The translations under genes were made by a program, and so were the position numbers. Shown here piece after piece: positions 1 through 7,573 of a stretch of DNA of 17,047 nucleotides; within the stretch, counting starts at the first letter, position 1; the number at the start of each line of letters is the position of its first letter. The notes under the pieces are model-generated. The model searched no databases. It had not been told where the DNA came from and worked only from the letters and a program-made list of their open reading frames with translations. The DNA is from Candidatus Woesearchaeota archaeon. GTDB lineage: Archaea; Nanobdellota; Nanobdellia; Woesearchaeales; JACRKL01. The stretch is taken from positions 1-17,047 of the forward strand of contig JACRKK010000091.1 of the NCBI GenBank assembly GCA_016219795.1. Reading direction: 5' to 3'.

Positions 1-141
1 CATAGAAAACGCAGGGTTAAAGAAAATCGGCCCGAGCGAAGCGAGAATGCCGCCGGTCTATTGACCGGCGGTGGTTGCCGAAAGCGTAGCTTGAGCGCAA
101 ATAGGAAGAACTTGTTCTTCCGTGGCCGATTTTCTTTTTAC
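1..141. repeat. left copy of 141-bp flanking inverted repeat
   Basis: The sequence matches the reverse complement of 16826-16966 over all 141 bases except one (T61 versus the complement of G16906). It is itself structured. The 14-base arm AAAGAAAATCGGCC (19-32) is matched by GGCCGATTTTCTTT (124-137). An inner hairpin pairs CCGCCGGTC (50-58) with GACCGGCGG (63-71) around a 4-base loop. GGAAGAAC (104-111) faces GTTCTTCC (114-121). The single mismatch between copies falls in the 4-base loop. The match begins at base 1, so the true outer edge may lie beyond the window. No open reading frame of interest lies in it. It could be a dispersed hairpin element, a transposon-like end or a structured RNA; the sequence alone does not decide. 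Confidence 0.95.
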
Positions 142-193
142 TAATTAAGAAAGATCTTCAGATTACTCGAGAAGAGTTTGTCGAAAGCCGTTA

Positions 194-282
194 TAGCAAA
201 TTGCAATGATAAATGAACATTTTATTTGCAATTTGCTAGTTAGCGAATCTCACAATTGTTCAATAATCAATGAGATTCGCTA
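194..282. repeat. two tandem stem-loops
   Basis: TAGCAAATTGCAA (194-206) pairs perfectly with TTGCAATTTGCTA (226-238) around a 19-base loop. Two bases later TAGCGAATCTCA (241-252) pairs perfectly with TGAGATTCGCTA (271-282) around an 18-base loop. Both stems are closed by TAGC/GCTA. They lie in the gene-free stretch 142-341, downstream of the last gene of the minus-strand cluster. They may be transcript-end structures, a processed RNA or a relic of a repeat. Nothing else is recognisable between 142 and 341. Confidence 0.75.
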
Positions 283-341
283 TTAGTTATCATTTTTCCC
301 CAATGTGTACTTCCAAACGCCATAAAAATGCGTTTCATATT

Positions 342-734
342 CTAACCAAACAGCTCCCGCACCCTCTTAGGGATGCCTCGAAGATACAGCAGCGCAAGCG
401 GAGCAGCCCAGTTTGCTGTCCGCTCCACAAAATCCCAGATGGGCTCTCCGGAGATGGGACGGATAAGTGCAGTGGCAAATCCCCAGAAGGTTGCCCAGAT
501 AAGAACAATCCGTAATGGCATGAGCAGGGCAAACGCTGCGACAATGACATCCAGCACCCCAATCAAGGGAAGCAGGGTCATGGCAGTCGGCTCAGGAATG
601 CCGACTGACGTAAAATAGGGGAGCCAGCTCTTCTTGACCATCAGCGCAAAGATGCCGTGCCCCAAAAACGTGCCGAAAACTGCTATGCGCAATACCCACT
701 CAACACTCCTTAAATTACCAAAATCTGGTTTCAT
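342..734 (-). CDS. DoxX-like small membrane protein
   Basis: This 130-residue protein has about four hydrophobic segments (roughly residues 12-32, 50-72, 74-92 and 106-119). The GHGIFAL motif near residue 25, followed by WLPYFTSVGIPEP (38-50), resembles the DoxX family of integral membrane proteins, whose members are tied to quinone or thiol redox in some organisms. The ATG start at 734 is preceded by GAGGTGA at a good distance. It lies 34 bases after a DUF2892-like gene and is probably the last gene of the copper cluster. The family call is moderately sure; the function here is unknown. Confidence 0.7.
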   Translation of the reverse strand: MKPDFGNLRSVEWVLRIAVFGTFLGHGIFALMVKKSWLPYFTSVGIPEPTAMTLLPLIGVLDVIVAAFALLMPLRIVLIWATFWGFATALIRPISGEPIWDFVERTANWAAPLALLYLRGIPKRVRELFG

Positions 735-768
735 CTTACTTTCACCTCTTGCTCAACACAAGATTTCC

Positions 769-969
769 TTACTGATCTTTGGTATGTATCCCAAACGCAT
801 TATGCAGCCAGCAAAAGCTGACAAAGCTCTCGATAAGTGCAATCCAGCCTACAATGAAAATAAGCCAATTCACAAACGGGCTGGCATACTGGGGGGCAAA
901 CGGTCCAAGCCACCAGAACGCCAGAGCAAACCTCAACACCCTGTCCACTTTACCTAAATTCTTCTCCAT
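769..969 (-). CDS. DUF2892 (YgaP-like transmembrane) protein
   Basis: This small protein of 66 residues begins MEKNLGKVDRVLRF, the NxGxxDRxxR signature at the start of DUF2892 domains, followed by two hydrophobic segments. Such domains occur alone or fused to rhodanese in YgaP and often sit in metal or sulfur stress clusters. An in-frame ATG exists upstream at 1020, but the start at 969 has GAGGTG directly before it and begins at the conserved domain edge, so the shorter form is chosen. It lies between a methyltransferase and a DoxX-like gene on the same strand. Confidence 0.8.
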   Translation of the reverse strand: MEKNLGKVDRVLRFALAFWWLGPFAPQYASPFVNWLIFIVGWIALIESFVSFCWLHNAFGIHTKDQ

Positions 970-1007
970 TTTTTCACCTCTTTTGCACTTCAAAATACCT
1001 GAAAACA

Positions 1008-1592
1008 TCATGCAATGCATTCGTCTTTGAATAGAATAAAACCTGCTTTTTTGATATTGTCAGCCGTATCCCTTGTCACATCAAAGCCAAAAATGCCTTT
1101 GGTTATAGGATTGTGCAGTTTCTCCACCAGTGCCAGCAATTTATTCTTACTCAGTACATGTTCAACCATAATGATCTTTCCCCCTTTTTTACAAACCCGA
1201 TACATTTCTTTGACTGCTAAAATAGGATATGTCACCGAGCACAGAACGCAAAACGTGACAACTGCATCAAATGTATCATCAGGAAATAACAGGTTCTCAG
1301 CCCGTCCGGAAACAAGCACCGGATTTTTACCAAATTTTGCAGCACGCCTTCTTGCTCTTTTCAGCATTCGCTCGCTTGGCTCAATACCAGTCAAATGCAC
1401 ATCTTTTGGATAATAAGGCAAATTTTTCCCTGTACCTATACCTACATCAAGGACCCTGCCTCTCAGATCACCAAGGAATCGTTGTCTCCACTTCTTAAAA
1501 AAAAGCACTTCCAGCGGCCATTCGCTTAGCTCATACAATGGTGCCTGCCTGTCATAGTGCCGTATTATCCGCTCATCATTTCTCTCATCCAT
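1008..1592 (-). CDS. class I SAM-dependent methyltransferase
   Basis: The 194-residue protein has the Rossmann methyltransferase motif I VLDVGIGTGKN (47-57), an acidic residue ending strand beta2 (GIEPSE, 69-74), and the beta4 region FDAVVTFCVLCSV (108-120). The N-terminal region with HYDRQAPLYE is typical of the Methyltransf_11/UbiE-like group. The substrate cannot be read from the sequence; small molecules, quinones, thiols or metalloids are all possible in this family. The gene follows another methyltransferase by three bases, so the two are probably translated together. The Cys-rich CVLC stretch at 115-118 is unusual but lies in a beta strand and need not bind metal. Confidence 0.85.
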   Translation of the reverse strand: MDERNDERIIRHYDRQAPLYELSEWPLEVLFFKKWRQRFLGDLRGRVLDVGIGTGKNLPYYPKDVHLTGIEPSERMLKRARRRAAKFGKNPVLVSGRAENLLFPDDTFDAVVTFCVLCSVTYPILAVKEMYRVCKKGGKIIMVEHVLSKNKLLALVEKLHNPITKGIFGFDVTRDTADNIKKAGFILFKDECIA

Positions 1593-1595
1593 CGT

Positions 1596-2096
1596 TTACT
1601 TGATCTCCACCAGCGTGCCTAAGCCACCGATGACCTTTACCACCCTCTTTTTGTTCTGCATGGCTGCAACCTCTTCTTCCCGTACATAATCTGCAGCAAA
1701 CAGCCGCAGCAGTGGATAAAACCAGAAATGGATATACCATGCAGGCCTCGTCAAGAATAGCAAAAACATGGTTCCTCCCCTCTTCAGTTGTCTGGCATAT
1801 GCATTTGCAACATCCGACGGCGTTTCCAGATGCGAAAAAACCCAGGTGGAGAGAATAATATCATATTTTTCTTTGCCTGGCTTTAGGGTAATATCTTTTT
1901 GCAGAACCTTCACTTTTTTTTCGCCCGAAAACTTCTCCTGCGCCTGCTTGAGCATATCCTCTGAAAAATCAAAGCCGGTATAGTGCCTAAAGGGGATACC
2001 GGTATCACGGGCTTTTTGGATATTGTATCCTGTTCCGCAGCCAAGTTCCAGTATTGTGCTTTTTTGAGTTGCTTTTTTCCTGATGATTGTCCACAA
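1596..2096 (-). CDS. class I SAM-dependent methyltransferase, 5' end displaced by frameshift
   Basis: The open frame given here starts at a TTG and encodes 166 residues, with motif I ILELGCGTGYN (15-25), GFDFSEDM (41-48) and a beta4 segment YDIILSTWVFSHLE (78-91). It is too short at the front for this family. Upstream, the same frame continues without a start codon as KNVQRAYAVWHALWYDGF and onward, a normal methyltransferase N-terminus, back to an A8 run (complement of 2191-2198). In another frame a GTG at 2217 reads into that run. Removing one A joins the two into a 206-residue protein. A real frameshift, slippage or a sequencing error are all possible. It lies directly after copA. Confidence 0.8.
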   Translation of the reverse strand: MWTIIRKKATQKSTILELGCGTGYNIQKARDTGIPFRHYTGFDFSEDMLKQAQEKFSGEKKVKVLQKDITLKPGKEKYDIILSTWVFSHLETPSDVANAYARQLKRGGTMFLLFLTRPAWYIHFWFYPLLRLFAADYVREEEVAAMQNKKRVVKVIGGLGTLVEIK

Positions 2097-2217
2097 CTCC
2101 TCCTCTATTTTTCTTGAAAAAAGCCAAGTCCACCCTCTCCTGAAACCATCGTACCAGAGCGCATGCCAGACCGCATACGCCCTCTGAACATTTTTTTTGT
2201 GGTTCGTTTGTTTTCAC
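2097..2217 (-). other. 5' coding part of the methyltransferase, out of frame at an A8 run
   Basis: From GTG 2217 (eight bases after the copA stop) the frame reads MKTNEPQKK and then enters the A8 homopolymer at 2198-2191. The frame that continues into the methyltransferase is shifted by one base immediately after the run. With seven A residues the two parts would form one continuous gene of 206 codons. Codons between 2190 and 2097 translate to plausible family sequence (AYAVWHALWYDGFRRGW) in the methyltransferase frame, so this is coding DNA rather than a spacer. Confidence 0.65.
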
Positions 2218-2224
2218 CTATTTC

Positions 2225-4414
2225 TTAGAGTTTCTTATATTTCAACAGCAGGGAATTCCCAACCACGCTCACACTGCTCAGCGCCATGGCCCCTCCGGCA
2301 ATAATTGGGCTTAGGAGCCATCCTGTAAATGGATAGAGAACCCCTGCAGCAATAGGCACTCCAAGCACATTATATACCAGCGCCCAGAACATATTCTGCC
2401 TGATTTTTGACATCGTCTGGCTGCTGAGCTTGATGGCCTTTGGCACATCCGTTATGCGGTTACGCATTAGCACAATATTGCCACTCTCCATTGCCACATC
2501 TGTTCCAGAACCCATGGCAATGCCGATATCCGCCTGCGCAAGTGCAGGCGCATCATTGATCCCATCACCAATCATTGCAACCTTTCCCCTCTTCTGCAGC
2601 TCTTTGACATAATTGGCTTTGTCCTGCGGCAGGACTTCAGCAAAGAACTGTTCAACACCTGCTTTTCTGGCAATTGCAGCTGCTGTTCGTTTATTGTCTC
2701 CCGTAATCATATATGTCCGAATACCCATTCGTTTCAATTGTGCAATGGCCATGGGCGCCTCTTCTTTCATCTCATCAGCAACGGCAATAAGACCCATGAT
2801 GTTCTTACCCTCAGCAACAACCATAACTGTTTTGCCTTCATTCTCCAGCGCAGTCATTTTTTCCTGCACTGCCTCTATTTTAACATTTTTCTTAGTCATT
2901 AGTTTCAGGTTACCAAGCGCATAATGCTTCTTGCCTACTATTGCCTCAACCCCATGGCCCGGCACTGCCTTAAATGATACAACAGCAGCCATCTTAATCT
3001 TCTCCTGTATAGCTCTGTTCACAATCGCTTCTGCAAGCGGGTGCTCTGACTTTTTCTCAATACTTGCAGCAATCCTCAGCAGTTCCTTTTTAGAGGTCTT
3101 GCCCGCGACAACAATATCAGTCACTTCAGGCTTTCCTCTGGTAATCGTTCCCGTCTTATCAAACACCACCACTTTCAGTTTATGTGCAGTCTCCAGCGCA
3201 TCTCCTCCTTTGATGAGGATGCCATTTTGTGCACCTTTCCCTGTACCTACCATAATGGCTGTTGGCGTTGCAAGGCCGAGTGCGCAGGGGCAAGCAATAA
3301 CCAGCACCGCCACTGCGGTAATCAGGGCAAAAGACAGCGGTTCTCCAACCACAAAATACCATATCCCAAAAGTGATAATTGCCAACACGATAACAATAGG
3401 TACAAAATACGAAGAGACAGCATCAGCAAACCGCTGGATAGGTGCTTTCCTGCCTTGCGCATCCTCTATCAACTTGATAATTTGGGAAAGCGTTGTGTTC
3501 TCACCAACTTTTGTGGCTTTGAAGGTGAAACTGCCATGTTTATTTATCGTAGCGCCAATTACCGGATCCCCCTTCTTCTTTTCCACAGGGATGCTTTCTC
3601 CCGTAACCATGCTCTCATCAACCGAGGAATTTCCTTGCAGGAGAATCCCGTCAACAGGCACTTTCTCACCGGGCCTGACCAACACTACATCACCTACTTT
3701 CACCTCTTCAATACTAATCTTCTGTTCTTTTCCATTGCGGATGACGATGGCAATTTTAGGGGAAAGTCCCATCAGCTTCTTGATGGCCTCAGAGGTCTTA
3801 CCCTTGGCCCGTGCTTCCAGCCATTTCCCAAGCATCACAAACGTAATGAGGATCGTCGCTATCTCAAAATACTGCCCGCCTTCTCCTCCAAAAAGCACCA
3901 CATAGACACTGTAAAAATAGGCAGCGCTTGTCCCAATCGCAATCAGGGAATCCATATTTGCGCTCCTGTTCTTCAGAGAATGCCACGTCCCTCTATAAAA
4001 TTGCCAGCCCACATAAAACTGGACTGGCGTAGCCAGAACCCACAGCAGATATTCCATCAGAGGAACTTCAGCACCAGTCCATCCTAAAACCATGAGAAAA
4101 AATGTGGGAACCGCAAACGCCAAACTGATAAAAAACATTTTTTTAACGTACGCTATCTCCTTCTTCTGCTGCTCTTCCTGCTGCTTTGAATCCTCTTTTC
4201 CTGAAAAAACAGCAGCACCATATCCTTTGCTTTTGACTGCGTCCATGATTACCTGTTCTCCTGCACGGCGTTCATCATATTCCACAACAGCTTTCTGCGT
4301 TGAATAATTTACACTTGCAGAAGTTACACCGTCCACTTTCTGCAGACCTCTGGTAATAATATTAGCACAGCTTGCGCAATGCATGCCACTAATGGATAAA
4401 GTTGTTTTTTTCAT
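2225..4414 (-). CDS. copA: Cu+-exporting P1B-type ATPase CopA
   Basis: The 729-residue pump would export monovalent copper from the cytoplasm using ATP. One N-terminal HMA domain carries GMHCASC (Cys13, Cys16). The actuator domain has TGES (271-274), the membrane metal site CPC (375-377), the phosphorylation motif DKTGT (419-423), the P1B-specific HP (458-459), and the hinge GDGIND (617-622). YN (681-682) and MxxSS (710-714) in the last two membrane segments, together with CPC, match the Cu+ subgroup P1B-1. All catalytic residues are present, so it should be active. It starts eleven bases after the HMA-membrane fusion gene and belongs to the ArsR-CopZ operon. The copper assignment is strong; silver is a common second substrate. 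Confidence 0.97.
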   Translation of the reverse strand: MKKTTLSISGMHCASCANIITRGLQKVDGVTSASVNYSTQKAVVEYDERRAGEQVIMDAVKSKGYGAAVFSGKEDSKQQEEQQKKEIAYVKKMFFISLAFAVPTFFLMVLGWTGAEVPLMEYLLWVLATPVQFYVGWQFYRGTWHSLKNRSANMDSLIAIGTSAAYFYSVYVVLFGGEGGQYFEIATILITFVMLGKWLEARAKGKTSEAIKKLMGLSPKIAIVIRNGKEQKISIEEVKVGDVVLVRPGEKVPVDGILLQGNSSVDESMVTGESIPVEKKKGDPVIGATINKHGSFTFKATKVGENTTLSQIIKLIEDAQGRKAPIQRFADAVSSYFVPIVIVLAIITFGIWYFVVGEPLSFALITAVAVLVIACPCALGLATPTAIMVGTGKGAQNGILIKGGDALETAHKLKVVVFDKTGTITRGKPEVTDIVVAGKTSKKELLRIAASIEKKSEHPLAEAIVNRAIQEKIKMAAVVSFKAVPGHGVEAIVGKKHYALGNLKLMTKKNVKIEAVQEKMTALENEGKTVMVVAEGKNIMGLIAVADEMKEEAPMAIAQLKRMGIRTYMITGDNKRTAAAIARKAGVEQFFAEVLPQDKANYVKELQKRGKVAMIGDGINDAPALAQADIGIAMGSGTDVAMESGNIVLMRNRITDVPKAIKLSSQTMSKIRQNMFWALVYNVLGVPIAAGVLYPFTGWLLSPIIAGGAMALSSVSVVGNSLLLKYKKL

Positions 4415-4424
4415 GGTTTTCCTC

Positions 4425-5345
4425 CTATGCTACAAAGATGGATGGCGGTGTAAGTAGTATGATGAGGAGTAGCACGGCCAATACAATACCACACCCCCCC
4501 AAAAATACAGCAAGTCCCCATGGCTTGCGCACAACTTCGTTGTTCCCTTCCACTACCTCTTCAAAAATCATGTATGACAATCCAATCAGGATTGCAACAT
4601 TGAAAAACATGAATAGGGGCATAAACCACAGTACCCTATCGTTAAACATCATCAGTGTGATCATAGGGCCCATAGTACCACCCATCACACCAGCCATCAT
4701 GCCCTCCATAATACCCATAACCCCGCAGCAACTCCCGCAATAGGCACCAACACCAACACCCATAATCATGCCTACCAGAGCACCGACAAAAAACCCGTTA
4801 GTCGCTCCAAGAATCGCACCAAACATAATACCTGTCTGCATACCCAACGTCATGCCAATCATCATCCCGACCATACAGGTATACTGCGCCTTATAGGCCT
4901 TGAAATGCCAGATTGCACCGGCAACGGTAACAACTGCAACAGTCAGGTACAAAAGCCACCAGCCATAGTTAGAGAACGCTGTCGGTTCAGTTCTGCCTTT
5001 ATAATAAATGAAGAGTGCATCAAGCACTAATAGAAGGAGGAATGTAACGGTTATATTTCTTAGCATTTGGTATTCTATCTGGTATTTCTGTTTGTCATGC
5101 AGGAATTCTTTGGCCCGTTCCTTTATTCTCTTCTTGCCCAATGGCTCCAGGGATGCCCTATATCCTTTCTCTCGTATTGCCCCCATAATCTGTTCTACTT
5201 TTATGAGAGATTCATCAAATTCTACATCCACGGAGTCTTCCCTGAAAATATAGCTTTGTATGCCTTGCAACTTTGCAAGTGCACGCTCTATCACTTTGTT
5301 GCAGCTTTCGCACATAATGTCCGGACAATAAATCTTCTGTTTCAT
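4425..5345 (-). CDS. HMA domain fused to Gly/Met-rich membrane domain
   Basis: This 306-residue protein starts with an HMA-like fold (MCESC, Cys12 and Cys15) extending to about residue 66. A charged linker follows, then two hydrophobic segments (about 98-115 and 127-145), and then an unusual stretch at 157-235 that is very rich in Gly and Met and contains CGSCC (203-207). Two more hydrophobic segments follow (239-262 and 276-299). The layout suggests a membrane protein that receives copper from CopZ and passes or senses it through Met/Cys sites; this is inference. The ATG at 5345 lies one base after the copZ stop and begins right at the HMA domain, so it is preferred to ATG 5366, which overlaps copZ. 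Confidence 0.85.
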   Translation of the reverse strand: MKQKIYCPDIMCESCNKVIERALAKLQGIQSYIFREDSVDVEFDESLIKVEQIMGAIREKGYRASLEPLGKKRIKERAKEFLHDKQKYQIEYQMLRNITVTFLLLLVLDALFIYYKGRTEPTAFSNYGWWLLYLTVAVVTVAGAIWHFKAYKAQYTCMVGMMIGMTLGMQTGIMFGAILGATNGFFVGALVGMIMGVGVGAYCGSCCGVMGIMEGMMAGVMGGTMGPMITLMMFNDRVLWFMPLFMFFNVAILIGLSYMIFEEVVEGNNEVVRKPWGLAVFLGGCGIVLAVLLLIILLTPPSIFVA

Positions 5346-5346
5346 T

Positions 5347-5559
5347 TCAAATCTTTGTGACCACATAACCGGTCTCCTCTTTAAGGGTCTTGGTAAGTTC
5401 TTCTGGCTTGAGGATGGTGTTTACCTTCAGGGTCCCTTCTTTTTTTGTCTCATCAACAGTAAGCGATACAATCTTGACGCCTATATCTAAAAGAACGTCC
5501 TCTACAAGTGCCTTGCAGCTCTTGCAATGCATTCCCTTAATCTTAAATGTGGCTTCCAT
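5347..5559 (-). CDS. copZ: CopZ-like copper chaperone (HMA domain)
   Basis: This is a single free-standing HMA domain of 70 residues with the metal motif GMHCKSC (Cys12, Cys15). Proteins of this kind bind Cu+ in the cytosol and deliver it to CopA. Its start overlaps the last 17 bases of the ArsR-type regulator gene, so the two are translationally coupled. It is followed by the HMA-membrane fusion and copA on the same strand, the classic copper-export context. The distal half is a little divergent (TGYVV at the end instead of the usual GY at loop 5). Confidence 0.9.
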   Translation of the reverse strand: MEATFKIKGMHCKSCKALVEDVLLDIGVKIVSLTVDETKKEGTLKVNTILKPEELTKTLKEETGYVVTKI

Positions 5560-5878
5560 GTGTCTTCATCCTCCTTTTCATGACAACGTGTCTGCAGTAA
5601 GTATGCATATGGTTGTGCATGAGTTCCAAAAGCGGTTTTATTGTCTTGGTGTTGAGGGTGTACACCCGCTCTACACCATTTTGTTTTACAGAGACAAAGC
5701 CGCATTCCAGCAGGCGGCTAAGGTTGTGTGATATGGTTGATTGGTCATAGGGCAGTTGTTTTGTCAGTTTGCTTACATTCTGCTCCCCGGTATTCAGGAT
5801 TTCAATGATGTCTATTCTCACCTGATTTGCCAGTGTTCCAAAGAACTGCTGGTATGGTTGTTTGAGTATCTTTTTCAT
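5543..5878 (-). CDS. ArsR-family metal-responsive repressor of the copper operon
   Basis: This 111-residue winged-helix protein of the ArsR/SmtB type has its recognition helix around DQSTISHNLSRLLECGFV (45-62). It carries likely metal ligands: Cys59 at the end of the recognition helix and a C-terminal cluster of His88, His90, His92, Cys95 and His97, with further His at 107 and 110. It probably represses its own operon (copZ, HMA fusion, copA) and releases DNA on binding metal. A perfect 20-bp palindrome lies between its TATA box and the inferred start of transcription. Copper is inferred from the neighbours, since ArsR proteins also sense As, Cd, Zn and others. Confidence 0.9.
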   Translation of the reverse strand: MKKILKQPYQQFFGTLANQVRIDIIEILNTGEQNVSKLTKQLPYDQSTISHNLSRLLECGFVSVKQNGVERVYTLNTKTIKPLLELMHNHMHTYCRHVVMKRRMKTHGSHI

Positions 5879-5898
5879 AGGTATATGTTACTTATGAC

Positions 5899-5926
5899 AT
5901 ATGTTATTAATAACATATATATAAAT
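5899..5926 (-). promoter_or_regulatory. promoter and palindromic operator of the arsR-copA operon
   Basis: ATATGTTATTAATAACATAT (5899-5918) is a perfect 20-bp palindrome. On the minus strand a TATA box (TTTATATATA, complement of 5916-5925) overlaps its edge. The expected start of transcription is near 5895, giving a leader of about 17 bases before the ATG at 5878. A second, imperfect copy (5883-5902) shares the ATATGT...ACATAT arms. A protein bound at the palindrome would block transcription initiation, fitting the adjacent ArsR-type gene. Confidence 0.75.
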
Positions 5927-5946
5927 CTTTTGCACTCTTTGACCAC

Positions 5947-6207
5947 TCAACAGCCGCCAACCATCTGTGGCAAGTCTCTGGGGTTCTTCCCCGATTGTAT
6001 CGTCTCTTGGTCAGGAAGGGCATTGCCGCTTCCCTCTGAGAAATCACCCACTTGACCGTTAACGATTATGGTGCTGCGCAAGACCTGTATCTCCACTTCA
6101 TTAAAGATTACTAATGCACAGACTACCACCAGGCCTGCAATGAGAAGCGCTGTGAAACGCCTTTGCTTATATGCTGATTCTGTAATCATGGGGTTTTTTT
6201 GGGCCAT
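5947..6207 (-). CDS. small membrane-anchored protein with C-terminal LPQMVGGC
   Basis: This 86-residue protein has a charged N-terminus, one membrane segment (about 19-36) and a 50-residue tail that should face outward given the YKQRR just before the segment. It ends in LPQMVGGC (79-86), a tail shared with the proteins at 12066 and 12790. The central part (about 40-55) could be a short beta region. The start at ATG 6207 has GAGG eight bases before it and overlaps the upstream gene by 22 bases. It is the last gene of the DUF411 operon. No function is known to me; Cys86 is a candidate thiol or metal ligand at the cell surface. Confidence 0.8.
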   Translation of the reverse strand: MAQKNPMITESAYKQRRFTALLIAGLVVVCALVIFNEVEIQVLRSTIIVNGQVGDFSEGSGNALPDQETIQSGKNPRDLPQMVGGC

Positions 6208-6689
6208 ATATATGTCCTCGTCTCTTCTTGTGGAATCCCGGTTATGGTTATTACAAAATTACTTATTTCTCCATCCGTTTCAAACAATAATGTTCCAGTG
6301 GTATGATGGCCTGAAAGTGGTGAGGATGACACAGGTTTTATGGTCTTGCCGTTATATTCTAAGGTTGTTATCTTGCTTAAATCAAATGGGGCCAGATCAA
6401 CGGAATGGGTGTTTGCGGCAATTTCTACTTCAAATCTCCCATTGTTGAATCTTAAGGGGGTAAGATCAATCTGGACATTTCCGTCGTCGGTATTTCCTGT
6501 AGAGATCATGGGGATTGCTGAGTTTTGTATGGGTGTCTGTTGTTGGGCTTGTCTCTGGATATTGCCTGTAGCAACGGTCTTTGCAGGTGATGCATCATTA
6601 AAAAATCCGCTGATGGCAAACCCCAGCGTCCCGGCAAGGATGATGACAACCCCTATTAATATATTATATATAGAATAATCATGTTCCAT
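6186..6689 (-). CDS. membrane-anchored extracytoplasmic protein, unknown function
   Basis: The protein of 167 residues has a single membrane segment (about 9-28), a Gln/Thr-rich linker (35-70) and a soluble region (about 72-167) rich in alternating beta-strand patterns. Conserved-looking pieces are DLAPFDLSKI (98-107), SGHHTTGTLLF (126-136) and the near-terminal TRTYIWP (157-163). His128 and His129 might bind copper. There is no Cys. I do not recognise a family by name. ATG 6689 is chosen over an upstream in-frame start at 6728 because GGGAGG stands just before it and it begins near the membrane segment; it overlaps the upstream gene by 11 bases. Confidence 0.75.
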   Translation of the reverse strand: MEHDYSIYNILIGVVIILAGTLGFAISGFFNDASPAKTVATGNIQRQAQQQTPIQNSAIPMISTGNTDDGNVQIDLTPLRFNNGRFEVEIAANTHSVDLAPFDLSKITTLEYNGKTIKPVSSSPLSGHHTTGTLLFETDGEISNFVITITGIPQEETRTYIWPKKTP

Positions 6690-7107
6690 GCGTCTTCCCT
6701 CCCTTCTTTGTTTTTCTTCGTTCTGCAATGAATAGTATAATACCTACAAGCGCAAGCGCACCGCCTACAGTCCATAAAACTATGGCATACTTCTGTACAG
6801 CAGCAAACGGTGTTCCTGCGATAATCAGCCCACTATTGAACAGCAAAAGATTCTTTGAGATGCATTGCTTCCAATGGGATACAATAACCAGACCCATAAG
6901 AAGCACCACTGCGATAATCCATAAGGGGAGTGCAATTTTTGTCAGGAAAAAAAGAGGCATACCCGTGACGGTAATACCAATGAGCCCCAGGAGTGCAATC
7001 AACCCAAGACAGACGCTGTGGCAGACCTGCCAAGAGCCAAGAATGCTTGCAGCACCAGAAATGCTTCCGGCAATTCCAGCCACCTTCTCTTTTTTTTTTG
7101 TTTCCAT
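6679..7107 (-). CDS. four-helix membrane protein, MerC/MerT-like
   Basis: The 142-residue protein has about four hydrophobic segments (27-48, 52-76, 88-104 and 107-127) and a Cys pair in or next to the first one (CHSVC, Cys29 and Cys33). Size, number of helices and the first-helix Cys pair recall MerC/MerT-type metal importers, but the match is loose. HWKQC (78-82) lies in the loop between helices 2 and 3. The start at 7107 follows GGTGG and is coupled to the stop of the upstream gene (7109). An in-frame ATG at 7146 would overlap that gene and lacks a comparable ribosome binding site. Confidence 0.7.
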   Translation of the reverse strand: METKKKEKVAGIAGSISGAASILGSWQVCHSVCLGLIALLGLIGITVTGMPLFFLTKIALPLWIIAVVLLMGLVIVSHWKQCISKNLLLFNSGLIIAGTPFAAVQKYAIVLWTVGGALALVGIILFIAERRKTKKGGKTHGT

Positions 7108-7108
7108 T

Positions 7109-7573
7109 TTACCACCTTTTGCAGCATTCCACCACTTTATTAACAAAGGTATTTAGTCTGGGAATCTGTTGATAGAGATACACCAGTCCAAGCAATGTCC
7201 AAACCCCTCCTGCCACCACCACAGCTCCGGCAACCTCTCTTGGGTTGATGATGAGATATGCAATCAGCGTAAGCGTAAGGTAGATAGGCAGCCGAAACAG
7301 CAGGTACCTCTTATATTTGTTTTCAAGTGCATGTTCTATGAGATAAAAAAGGCCAATAGTGGTCTGCCCTATCAGGAGTGCAATGAGGATGGGATTCTGG
7401 AAGAATCCGATTCTAAGAAGGATAAGAAGTGCAACCCACACCACAAAAACAGAGGAGCACAGCACACAGAATCGTTGTTTTATTTCGGCGGGTAGCAGCT
7501 CTTTGACTAGTAACAGCATCAGAAACATACCGGTAATACCTACAAAAACAAGAGTTGGTGCAGAAAAGGTCAT
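7109..7573 (-). CDS. polytopic membrane protein with CVLC motif
   Basis: This protein of 154 residues is mostly hydrophobic, with about five membrane segments. CVLC (36-39) sits at the start of the second segment, and a CC pair lies near the C-terminus (150-151). The CxxC at a membrane edge resembles the arrangement in thiol-redox membrane proteins such as VKOR or DsbB, though I cannot assign it to either. It overlaps the upstream CPLC protein gene by four bases (ATGA), so they are translationally coupled and may act together. The function is unknown. Confidence 0.75.
   Translation of the reverse strand: MTFSAPTLVFVGITGMFLMLLLVKELLPAEIKQRFCVLCSSVFVVWVALLILLRIGFFQNPILIALLIGQTTIGLFYLIEHALENKYKRYLLFRLPIYLTLTLIAYLIINPREVAGAVVVAGGVWTLLGLVYLYQQIPRLNTFVNKVVECCKRW

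Noticed and set aside
194..282. Possible short CRISPR array
   Set aside because: Only two units, with different stem sequences and no spacer-repeat periodicity or cas genes.
2931..4087. Long plus-strand open frames of 324 and 301 codons
   Set aside because: They lie antisense to copA, whose motifs are complete; their translations show no domain.
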